Below, one piece after another: positions 1-7,612 of a stretch of DNA of 34,562 nucleotides; the first letter of the stretch is position 1, and every line of letters starts with the position of its first letter. A model generated the notes under the pieces. The model was not told the origin of the DNA, did no database searches, and saw nothing but the letters and a program-made list of their open reading frames with translations. Source of the stretch: CAZGUG01 sp964529035 (GTDB taxonomy: Bacteria; Bacillota; Clostridia; Ch29). The stretch covers positions 1 to 34,562 of the forward strand of contig CAZGUG010000018.1 in the NCBI GenBank assembly GCA_964529035.1, in the 5' to 3' direction. Both the position numbers and the translations under genes were made by a program.

Positions 1-682
1 TCATGGACCTGAAAATACTGTACCCCACACCCATGCCCACCTTTTCTTCAAGACCCTTTGCCGCAACCGAAAGGTTCATGTCCCTGCCTTCCAGCATGAA
101 TGCTATTTCCTCAAAGGGAATCTCTCTTATAACGTCTATTACCTGTCCTATTTCTACGCTTTGAAGCCAGGTTCTCAATTCGTCCTGGGTACTCTCCTTT
201 GCCTTGTTCTTTTTAAATACCGCATTACCGTTTGCCTCAACCAGTACAATGTTGGTATGCCCGTCCTCAATAACGCACCGGCCAACCCCTGCATCGGTTT
301 TTACGCTGCAGTCAACGTATATACCTGCCCTGTCCAGAACTTCCACCGATACAGCCTTGCCGTCCACCAATTCCATCGCCTTATTGGCACAACTGTCTTC
401 CACATTCTCCAGTACCTCAAGGCCTCTGTCTGCTTGTCCTACAACAGCACCCAAAGCAGCAGCCACATCTATTCCCACTCTGTTTACTCCGGGTATTCCA
501 ACCGCCACACCGTTTTTATATATATTACTGCTTACACTTACCGATATTTCACTTGGGTTCCCGCCCACTGTCTTCCTCGCATTGGCAGCGGCAAGAGCCA
601 CCGCCGCCGGCTCTGTACACCCAAGGGCCGGTACTACCTCTCTGCGCAGAATTTCAACTATTTTGTTCTCGAATTCACTCAT
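1..682 (-). CDS. L-cysteine desulfidase / UPF0597 (CyuA-like) protein, 3' end beyond window
   Basis: The reading frame begins at the ATG at 682-680 (MSEFENKIVEILRREVVPAL) behind an AGGTG ribosome site and stays open to the window edge, so about 227 N-terminal residues are visible and the C-terminus is missing. Residues about 20-35 carry the family hallmark GCTEPAAVALAAANA, the start of the serine-dehydratase-alpha-like fold of UPF0597/CyuA proteins. Characterised members are cytoplasmic iron-sulfur enzymes that split L-cysteine into pyruvate, ammonia and sulfide; the C-terminal cysteine ligands expected for the cluster would lie outside the window. It follows the SSB-like gene on the same strand but a terminator-like hairpin separates them. 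The family is clear; the exact substrate (cysteine or another small amino acid) is inferred from family knowledge. Confidence 0.8.
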   Translation of the reverse strand, partial: MSEFENKIVEILRREVVPALGCTEPAAVALAAANARKTVGGNPSEISVSVSSNIYKNGVAVGIPGVNRVGIDVAAALGAVVGQADRGLEVLENVEDSCANKAMELVDGKAVSVEVLDRAGIYVDCSVKTDAGVGRCVIEDGHTNIVLVEANGNAVFKKNKAKESTQDELRTWLQSVEIGQVIDVIREIPFEEIAFMLEGRDMNLSVAAKGLEEKVGMGVGYSIFRSM

Positions 683-738
683 TTTATCACCTCGTATGTT
701 GTTGTTAAGTATATTTTATCACAACAGGCACCTTAAAG

Positions 739-770
739 AAAAAAATAAATCAGACTGCCGGTAAGCAGCC
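739..770 (-). terminator. Rho-independent terminator after the SSB-like gene
   Basis: Read on the minus strand, a six-pair hairpin (GGCTGC, loop TTACCG, GCAGTC, one G-U pair) starts three bases after the SSB-like stop codon and is followed by a T-rich tract ending in seven Ts. It should separate the SSB-like gene from the cyuA-like gene. Confidence 0.55.
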
Positions 771-772
771 CT

Positions 773-1432
773 TCACTCAATCATACTGTCACTTCTGTTG
801 TTTTCATTCACCCTCTCCATTTTGGATATCGATACCTCATAGGCGGTTTTGTTTATCACCTGGCCGTCAAACTGTCTTTTCTGGTATTCTCGGCTTTGAA
901 TTCTGCCCCATATTTTTATCCTGTCGCCCACTTTCAGTTTTTCCGAAAACCTGGCGTTTCTTCCCCATGCTATGCAGGGAATATAATCCGATTTGCCATA
1001 GGGCCGGTTCACCGCAATCAGTATATCGGTAATTTCCCGTCCAAAGGGTGTGGTTCTATATAACGGATTTTTACATATGTACCCGTCCAGGGATATTTGA
1101 TTCGGGTTTTTCACCTCTTCCGGGTCTTCCAATAATGAAAGTTCCCTGGCGAAAATGGTCAGTATCAACCTGTTGCTACCGTCCACAAATTTGTTGTAGG
1201 ACCTTAACTGCCCGTCTATCTTAATATCCTGCCTGCAGCTTTCAATGTCTATGTCACATATAAGCCTTTCAGACACAGTTACCGGCAGTATGTCCGAATA
1301 ATCGCTCAGTCTGGGCACCAGAATTTTAAAAGTATAAAACCCCTCGCCGTACACCTTGTGGCTGAACTCAATATCACTGTGGTACCTGCCCACCACACAG
1401 ACTACATTGGCGTTGGCCGACCTTTGAGTCAT
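773..1432 (-). CDS. Single-stranded DNA-binding-like protein with two OB-type halves
   Basis: 219 aa from the ATG at 1432. A TTG seven codons upstream is also in frame, but AAGGGGAG lies about ten bases before the ATG, so the ATG is preferred. Residues about 110-205 look like an SSB OB fold (LDGYICKNPLYRTTPFGREI, IPCIAWGRNARF, VGDRIKIWGRIQSREY). The first half (VCVVGRYHSDIEF, YTFKILVPRLSDYSDILPV, IDGQLRSYNKF) has a similar strand pattern, suggesting a second, divergent OB domain. Ordinary bacterial SSB has one OB fold and an acidic tail ending in DDDIPF; here the tail is short and ends DSMIE, so the usual partner-docking tip is absent. It lies 74 bp after the MurE-like gene and could share its transcript. 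Probably a clostridial SSB paralogue rather than the replicative SSB. Confidence 0.75.
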   Translation of the reverse strand: MTQRSANANVVCVVGRYHSDIEFSHKVYGEGFYTFKILVPRLSDYSDILPVTVSERLICDIDIESCRQDIKIDGQLRSYNKFVDGSNRLILTIFARELSLLEDPEEVKNPNQISLDGYICKNPLYRTTPFGREITDILIAVNRPYGKSDYIPCIAWGRNARFSEKLKVGDRIKIWGRIQSREYQKRQFDGQVINKTAYEVSISKMERVNENNRSDSMIE

Positions 1433-1506
1433 TGACCCCACACTCCCCTTCAATTTTCTTGTGTATTTCTCAATCTAAAAATATGTTTATTCAAAGACTG
1501 AAATAT

Positions 1507-3018
1507 TTATGAAGGGTTTATGGTATTGGGATATAGGTACTCGGAAGGAATACTGGAAATATCCCTTTTTATGATTTTGGTCCTGCGGTTAATTTTTTCC
1601 AGGAATACGTCCTGTCCCCTGTTCATTCCCTGGGCCCCCATCAATAGAATTATATCCCCCCTTTCAACCTCCCGAATTGCTTCTTCCACCGCCGCTTCAA
1701 GCGTTTCAAAATAATCGGCCGGCATATCACCCTTTGCCAGCTCTTTTAAAAAAGCCTCCCTTTCGCCGTCGGTTACCTTATCAGCTTCGGTCACAACATC
1801 GCGGCTGGCGGTAATGAAGATCCCCTTGACGTCGAGCAGATTTGCCCAGTTCGAGATAACCGAAGCGTTAACCCGGTTAATCTCCTCACCCCTGTTTCCC
1901 CTTATGGCATTTACAATGTAAAGATTGTTGTAATTCATGGTCTGAACCGTTTCGAAGGCCGCTTCGTAGCTGCCGGGGTTATGACTAAAATCATCGATTA
2001 CAACAAATCCGTCACGGTATATTACTTGCATCCTGCGCCAGACCCCCTTGAAATTTTTCAGGGCCCTTTGAATAATCTCCGGCTGTATGCCGTATAAAAG
2101 TCCTACGGTTGCAGCAGCCAGGCTGTTATATACATTGTGCTTGCCCGGCACTCCAAGCGTTATTGGTATCTCCTGAAGTTCAACGTCATTACCCATAATA
2201 TTGGTGAATGACCTCTGGATACAGCAGGTATAGCTTATTCCGGGGGTATTTACATCTATGCTTGAAGCGGTTATGCTGGCCTTTGCCCCCAGTCCGTAGG
2301 TAAGTATCAGCAGTTTCGGGTTATCCCTTATAAGCTCCAGCGCATACGGGTCATCGGTATTCATAATTGCAGCCGCCCCACCGGGCAGCATATTAAAAAG
2401 ACGTTTTTTCGTGTTTAGGTAATCTTCAAAGCTGCTGTGGGTGTCCATGTGGTCGGGGGTAATGTTTGTGTGCACCGCCGTGTTAAACCGTACGGAATCC
2501 ACCCGTTGGTATTTCAGCCCGTGGGAAGATACTTCCATTACCGCAGCGTATACCTTTTTATCCACCATTTCGGCCAGGTACTTCTGCAGGCATTCGCTGT
2601 CCGGAGTGGTTAATCCGTGGGGATAGTATTTGTCCCCCACCTTTGTCAGAACGGTACCTACAAGGCCTGTGGCAAATCCCGCCTCCCTGAACACCGCTTC
2701 TATCATGAAGGAAGTGGTTGTCTTGCCGTTGGTTCCGGTAACTCCTATGGCGTTAAGCTTTTCCGACGGAAAATCATAAAACCTGGACAATAGCTTTGCC
2801 AGGACCGCCCTCGCATTCTCCACCTTAATTACCGGTACGTTTGCCGGCAGCTGTTTCGGTTCTTCATCGGTATAAATAACCGACGCACCGCTTTTAACCG
2901 CATCCTTAATAAAATCGTTTCCGTTTTCCTTTTCCCCTCTTATTGCAACAAAGGCGAACCCGGGTTTTACCTTTCGGGAATCACAGGTAACTCCCTTAAT
3001 ATCAATGTTTAAGTGCAT
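1507..3018 (-). CDS. Mur ligase family protein, divergent MurE-like
   Basis: 503 aa, ATG start with GGAG nine bases upstream. It has the three-domain Mur ligase layout: a MurE-type UDP-substrate N-terminal domain (TCDSRKVKPGFAFVAIRG, residues about 10-30), the ATP loop GVTGTNGKTTTS (about 92-103), EVSSHGL, TPDHMDTH and the TKKRLF lysine that is normally carbamylated, and a C-terminal domain with VPGKHNVYN before it. The C-terminal domain is atypical. Where MurE has DYAHTP, GCGGDRD and the DNPR meso-DAP-recognition motif, this protein has DDFSHNPGSYEAAF, NAIRGNRGEEIN and TASRDVV. It probably ligates something other than meso-DAP or lysine, or is a paralogue of the real MurE. It stands alone rather than in a division and cell-wall cluster. 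Mur ligase fold: sure; role in peptidoglycan: uncertain. Confidence 0.75.
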   Translation of the reverse strand: MHLNIDIKGVTCDSRKVKPGFAFVAIRGEKENGNDFIKDAVKSGASVIYTDEEPKQLPANVPVIKVENARAVLAKLLSRFYDFPSEKLNAIGVTGTNGKTTTSFMIEAVFREAGFATGLVGTVLTKVGDKYYPHGLTTPDSECLQKYLAEMVDKKVYAAVMEVSSHGLKYQRVDSVRFNTAVHTNITPDHMDTHSSFEDYLNTKKRLFNMLPGGAAAIMNTDDPYALELIRDNPKLLILTYGLGAKASITASSIDVNTPGISYTCCIQRSFTNIMGNDVELQEIPITLGVPGKHNVYNSLAAATVGLLYGIQPEIIQRALKNFKGVWRRMQVIYRDGFVVIDDFSHNPGSYEAAFETVQTMNYNNLYIVNAIRGNRGEEINRVNASVISNWANLLDVKGIFITASRDVVTEADKVTDGEREAFLKELAKGDMPADYFETLEAAVEEAIREVERGDIILLMGAQGMNRGQDVFLEKINRRTKIIKRDISSIPSEYLYPNTINPS

Positions 3019-3157
3019 TTGTGTTCACTCCGTAGTATTTTGAGTATTCTTATGTTTTCTCCAATCCAGACTATTTATGTATTGCGTACAGTATCATAAC
3101 CCCAGTACAACATTATGGTGCTGGATTAATCATGGTTACCTGCATGCCATGAAAAAA

Positions 3158-3178
3158 CAAAAAACCCCCTCCGGGGCT
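3158..3178 (-). terminator. Terminator closing the kinase/regulator transcript
   Basis: On the minus strand GCCCC-GGA-GGGG is followed directly by a run of Ts (GTTTTTTGTTTTTTC). The stem is short but GC-only. It lies about 80 bp after the response-regulator stop, so it marks the end of the long locus and isolates the MurE-like gene. Confidence 0.6.
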
Positions 3179-3258
3179 ATTACAATTCGCCTGACAGCAT
3201 TACACCTGAATTTTGTTTCATAATATGATCGACAATTACTGAGGCCACCTGTTGAATA

Positions 3259-4620
3259 TTACATGTCAATATTATATTGCTTTATTTTATTATACAGAGT
3301 TTGCCTGTTAATATTCAGTTTTTTCGCCGCTACGGTTTTGTTACCACCTACCTTTTTAAGAGTGTTTATTATATGATGTCTCTCGCATTCCATAAGGGTA
3401 AGAATTTTATTCTCGTCTTTTTTATGACTGTTATCGGTGCCCAGTATGTTCACCGGTAAATGTCTGGGTAAAATTGTACCGTCCCTTTCATCTGCTATAG
3501 CTACGGCCCTCTCCATAACATTCCTCAGTTCCCTTACATTGCCTGGCCAGTTATAGGCCATTAGGTATTCTAAAGTATCTACTGAAATAAAGACGATATT
3601 TTTGCCGTACTCGGTGTTGTATTGGTTAAGAAAATACTGGGACAACAGCGGAATATCTTCCTTCCTCTCCCTTAAAGCCGGTATTCTCAAACTAACCACG
3701 TTAAGCCTGTAATACAAATCGTCCCTGAATCCGCCATCTTCCATAGCCTTTTCCAAATCCTTATTTGTTGCAGATATCACCCTTACATTTACTTTGATCT
3801 TTGCCAACCCTCCAACCCTTTCAAATTCCCTTTCCTGAAGAAACCTGAGAAGTTTGGCCTGGAGTATCGGGCTGAGTTCCCCAATTTCATCAAGGAATAT
3901 TGTTCCCCCGTCTGCCTGCTCAAATTTCCCTATCTTTTGAGCGACAGCCCCGGTAAACGCACCCTTCTCATGACCGAAAAGCTCGCTCTCTAACAGGTTT
4001 TCGGGTAATGCCGCACAGTTAATTGTAGTAAATGGTTTAGACTGTCTGTCACTTTTTTTGTATATTGCCCTTGCAAATATTTCCTTGCCTGTACCGCTTT
4101 CTCCGGTAATTAGCACATTAGCCTTACCGGGTGCAATTTTCTCAATAAGCTTATAAAGAGTCACAATACTGTCACTCTTGCCCACAATATCTTCAAATTT
4201 GTAGCGGCTTACCAGTCTCTGTTTTAAAACTCTGTTCTCTTCCAGAAGCTGTTTTCTCTCAATTGCTTTTTTTATAGTAATAACTAATTCGTCAATGGTA
4301 AAATCTTTTTGCAGGTAGTCAAAGGCCCCCAGTTTGATAGATTCAACTGCTTTCTTTATATCTGCATATGCTGAAATTACAATGGTTTCAAAATCATTGT
4401 GTATCTCCTTCATAGCCTCCATAAGCTCGATCCCGTCCATGCCTGGCATCTTTAAATCGGTTAACAGAACATCAACTTTCATTTTTTGTGCAATTTCAAG
4501 TGCCTCTGAACTGCTGCAGGCAGATGCCACCTTGTATCCTTCCCGTTCAAGGGCTATTTCCAGCGTATCCCTGATTGAAGGTTCATCATCCACTATTAAC
4601 AAAGTAACTTTATCCCTCAT
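3259..4620 (-). CDS. Sigma-54-dependent response regulator (NtrC family)
   Basis: 453 aa from the ATG at 4620, chosen because GGAG lies eight bases upstream and the receiver domain starts at once (MRDKVTLLIVDDEPSIRDTL); an upstream in-frame start would overlap the kinase gene. Receiver, residues 1-120, acidic pocket DDE at 11-13, phospho-acceptor Asp55 in TDLKMPG, Lys105. AAA+ domain, about 145-380: Walker A GESGTGKE at 173-180, sigma-54-contacting GAFTGA at 220-225, Walker B GGTIFLDEIG. Fis-type helix-turn-helix at the C-terminus (NKTVAAKKLNINRQTLYNKI). All parts needed for activating sigma-54 RNA polymerase are present. It lies 37 bp after the histidine kinase gene and is surely its partner. 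Its likely targets are the -24/-12-like elements at 14051, 16399 and 16809. Confidence 0.95.
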   Translation of the reverse strand: MRDKVTLLIVDDEPSIRDTLEIALEREGYKVASACSSSEALEIAQKMKVDVLLTDLKMPGMDGIELMEAMKEIHNDFETIVISAYADIKKAVESIKLGAFDYLQKDFTIDELVITIKKAIERKQLLEENRVLKQRLVSRYKFEDIVGKSDSIVTLYKLIEKIAPGKANVLITGESGTGKEIFARAIYKKSDRQSKPFTTINCAALPENLLESELFGHEKGAFTGAVAQKIGKFEQADGGTIFLDEIGELSPILQAKLLRFLQEREFERVGGLAKIKVNVRVISATNKDLEKAMEDGGFRDDLYYRLNVVSLRIPALRERKEDIPLLSQYFLNQYNTEYGKNIVFISVDTLEYLMAYNWPGNVRELRNVMERAVAIADERDGTILPRHLPVNILGTDNSHKKDENKILTLMECERHHIINTLKKVGGNKTVAAKKLNINRQTLYNKIKQYNIDM

Positions 4621-4657
4621 CAATATCACTCCACAAATCAAGAATTGTAACATGCGG

Positions 4658-6241
4658 TCATTCAAAGTAAGGCAGACTTATCTGAAAATTTACCCCTCCG
4701 TTTTTTCTGTTGCATACATTTATATCACCACCTGCATTGTTAACAATGGTATGTACCATGGACAGGCCTAAACCGGTTCCTTCGTCCTTGGTTGTAAAAA
4801 ACGGGTCAAAAATATTATATAAATTTTCCTTCGGAATACCACAACCGGTGTCCCGAAAATCTATTATTACCTTTTCCTCCGTTTGGTCAATTGCTATTTC
4901 AATAATTCCACCCTCATCCATAGCGTCTGCTGAATTCAAGAAAAGGTTTAAAAATACTTCTTTCAGGCTGGAAGGGGCCATATAAACATACAAACCGGTT
5001 TTTTCATGTTTAAGCCTTATTGATATATCTTTGTTTTGACATCTGTATTTCAGTAACTGGATTACTTCGTGTATGACATCCAACACATTGATACGTACCG
5101 GATTCTCAGTGCAGGGTTTGGCCAGTTTCATAAAATTGTTAAGAGAGTTGTTTAGCCTCTCTGCCTCCTTATATATAATACCAATTAGGTCTTTTTCTGC
5201 TTTAAGGTTCTCTTTCTTTAAAAGTATCGATGCTGCCGTTCTTATTGGCAACAGTGGATTCCTAATCTCATGGGCAAGTCCCGCAGTACACTGTCCCATC
5301 ATAGCCAGTCTGTCCATCCTTCTGACTTTCTCCTGAAGCATCTTGATTTTTGAAATGTCCCGAAATACACAGGTAGCACCACTTTTTTTGTTTTTGTCAT
5401 CCCTTAGAAGAGAAGTACTGAGACTAATAGGCTTTTGACTTCCGTCTTTTGCAATTATATATGTTTCCACTTCATTGTACGGTTTTTCAGTTATAAATGT
5501 ATCAAGTACCAACCAGTCCTCCGGGGTTTTTTTAAGTTTAATATTTTTGATATCTCTTCCAATAACCTCATCGTTTCTATAACCGGTAATATTTTCGGCC
5601 TGCTTATTGAATGTAACAACCCTTTGCATTTTGTCAATAACAATAATACCACTGTTAACATTCTCAAGAATATGATTGCTGAATTGCCTGGTTTCGCTGA
5701 GCGCTCTGTTAGCTTCGAGAATAGCGGCTATCTGCGACCCGATTATGCTAATCATCTGTACATCCCTCTGCTTGAACATGCCGGGCTTTGAGTTTGAAAT
5801 GCTGAGTATTCCTATTACATTATTCGATACAATAAGCGGTACTGCCATATAAGATCGTATAACCGGATCTTCTTGAGAATGCTGTCTCACTTTTATCTCT
5901 TTGCTGTGCATCGCATTTTCAAGCATAATCGCCTTTTTTTCCTTTGCAACCCATCCCACTACCCCTTCTCCTATCCTGAACTTAACTCTTTTTTTCAAAC
6001 TGTTAAGGTTGGGCCCTTTGGCAGACAGCACCTCCAACTGTTCCTTTTCATAATCTATAACATATATTATGGCCATATTAAACTCTATAACCTTTTCAAT
6101 AAAATCAAAAAGCTCACTGGACATATCTTCCAGCGTCTTTGATTTGCTGATACTATCTATTGCCTGGAACAACGAAGTCAGCTGCACAATACTGCTGTAC
6201 TGATCCATATAAGCTCTTCCCCTTGAATAGTGAATATCCAT
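4658..6241 (-). CDS. Soluble GAF-PAS sensor histidine kinase
   Basis: 527 aa from the ATG at 6241, which has AAGGAG six bases upstream; an upstream in-frame start lacks this. Domains: GAF about 30-185 (FRIGEGVVGWVAKEKKAIML, SYMAVPLIVSNNVIGILSI), PAS about 195-310 (NHILENVNSGIIVIDKMQRV, ITGYRNDEVIGRDI), HisKA with H-box GLAHEIRNPLLPIRTAAS, and an HATPase domain with FRDTGCGIP and FDPFFTTKDEGTGLGLSMV. There is no signal peptide or membrane segment, so it should sense a cytoplasmic signal through GAF or PAS, for example an imported substrate, metabolite, redox state or gas. Layout resembles NtrB/AtoS-type kinases that pair with NtrC-type regulators. It precedes the regulator by 37 bp and follows the MFS gene by 85 bp. 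Confidence 0.93.
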   Translation of the reverse strand: MDIHYSRGRAYMDQYSSIVQLTSLFQAIDSISKSKTLEDMSSELFDFIEKVIEFNMAIIYVIDYEKEQLEVLSAKGPNLNSLKKRVKFRIGEGVVGWVAKEKKAIMLENAMHSKEIKVRQHSQEDPVIRSYMAVPLIVSNNVIGILSISNSKPGMFKQRDVQMISIIGSQIAAILEANRALSETRQFSNHILENVNSGIIVIDKMQRVVTFNKQAENITGYRNDEVIGRDIKNIKLKKTPEDWLVLDTFITEKPYNEVETYIIAKDGSQKPISLSTSLLRDDKNKKSGATCVFRDISKIKMLQEKVRRMDRLAMMGQCTAGLAHEIRNPLLPIRTAASILLKKENLKAEKDLIGIIYKEAERLNNSLNNFMKLAKPCTENPVRINVLDVIHEVIQLLKYRCQNKDISIRLKHEKTGLYVYMAPSSLKEVFLNLFLNSADAMDEGGIIEIAIDQTEEKVIIDFRDTGCGIPKENLYNIFDPFFTTKDEGTGLGLSMVHTIVNNAGGDINVCNRKNGGVNFQISLPYFE

Positions 6242-6326
6242 ATGTAACTCCTTATTTCTACAATATTTTTGTTTTTCCTTCAAAACATATTTGTTAAAAT
6301 ATGCTTGTACTCAAATAATGCAATAT

Positions 6327-7481
6327 CTATCGTCTATTTGACATATAATTTGACTGTACTGTTTCTTTGTTATTGACCAACGCTGCAGATAAACTCATAC
6401 ATGCACCACTAAACAGAAACATAGGAGAAATACCCATTACAGATGCCAAAAGACCAAAAGCCATAGGACTGACAGTCTGTGCAATATAATTACCCATAAG
6501 TCGCAAGGCGAGCACTTGACTTCTCCGGTTTTTGGGAGCAGCATCGGTTACTGCCATAAGTGTCAAAGGTGCCATCAGGCCCACTGCTATTCCCGAGATT
6601 CCGGCCAATATAATTAACAAAGTATATTCTCCTGTCAAACTGTAGCACGCCAGGCTTAACCCGCCAAAAAGCAGACAAATCCTCATTATCCTTTCTCTAT
6701 TTAGAAAGCTGATAATGGTATTTAACAATGGTCTTACAAGCATAATAGCAAAACCGTTCACGCCAAAAATTGTTCCAATTGCCGCGTTTGAAAGACCTAG
6801 GTCCCTGCCATACAGAGGCAAATAGCTGACTGTCATCTCTGATGTAAACTGTACAATGCTACTAACTGTCAGATTACGTAAAACAGCATCATTCCCGAGC
6901 AATTGTATTACCGCACCCTTATTTGCACAGCCTTTAATTTGTACATCCTTAGGCATGAACAGAGAGCAAATCCAGCAGACAATGCCAATACCCACTGCAC
7001 CGTAAAACCCTTTTCCGGTACCTAACCAATCCTGAAAATACCCGCCGACATATGAACCGGCAAACATTCCAACCGAATTTACAAAAACATATACTCCCAT
7101 AATTTTATTTCTTAAATTACTGTATAATCCTGTTACTACATACTGTGCGCTTAATAGAGCCAGTAAATGGGATATACCCAACAGAAAGGAAGAAACAGCG
7201 ATAAAGAATAGATTTTTTATGCTTGTCAGTCCTATTGCACCTAGTAGGAAGACAGTGGCGCCGTATACCGCCGGACGACGGGCACCAAGTTTATCAATCC
7301 ATCTGCCTGCAAAAATGGCTAATATCACTTGTACCAAACTATACGCCGCCGCAATCAATCCGACTGCTATGCTGCCGCCTCCGGTTTCTGCTACTAGCAA
7401 GGCGATATAAGGCCTAACAGCATATAATGCCATTTCATGGTTGAAAATATACAGTAACGTATATATAATGCTCTGATTCAT
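6327..7481 (-). CDS. MFS transporter
   Basis: 384 aa, ATG with GGAG ten bases upstream. Highly hydrophobic with roughly twelve membrane segments in two halves. The inter-helix-2/3 signature of the major facilitator superfamily is visible as FAGRWIDKLGARRPAVYG (residues about 57-74); the central loop is short (PKDVQIKGCANKG). Substrate is not predictable. It lies between the TRAP permease (131 bp upstream) and the kinase gene (85 bp downstream) in the same orientation. It may export a product or overflow intermediate, or import a related substrate. A TATAAT hexamer at 7550-7555 (minus strand) could give it and the two-component genes their own promoter, but no good -35 is seen. Confidence 0.85.
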   Translation of the reverse strand: MNQSIIYTLLYIFNHEMALYAVRPYIALLVAETGGGSIAVGLIAAAYSLVQVILAIFAGRWIDKLGARRPAVYGATVFLLGAIGLTSIKNLFFIAVSSFLLGISHLLALLSAQYVVTGLYSNLRNKIMGVYVFVNSVGMFAGSYVGGYFQDWLGTGKGFYGAVGIGIVCWICSLFMPKDVQIKGCANKGAVIQLLGNDAVLRNLTVSSIVQFTSEMTVSYLPLYGRDLGLSNAAIGTIFGVNGFAIMLVRPLLNTIISFLNRERIMRICLLFGGLSLACYSLTGEYTLLIILAGISGIAVGLMAPLTLMAVTDAAPKNRRSQVLALRLMGNYIAQTVSPMAFGLLASVMGISPMFLFSGACMSLSAALVNNKETVQSNYMSNRR

Positions 7482-7612
7482 TCACACAATCTCCGCGTGT
7501 ATATATTAACTTCTACATAACTGTTATTATCCAAAATGGGACTAATCATATTATACATATAGGTGTTATTTGAATAGCCCCGTTTACACTTTAACTCTTA
7601 TTGGTTTCGTTA

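Noticed and set aside
161..764. Two plus-strand open frames of about 190 aa
   Set aside because: They lie opposite the cyuA-like gene, have no ribosome site and low-complexity serine/threonine-rich composition typical of antisense shadows.
3102..3124. Inverted repeat CCAGTAC/GTGCTGG before the MurE-like gene
   Set aside because: Seven-base arms with one mismatch in a spacer without a clear promoter; too weak to call an operator.
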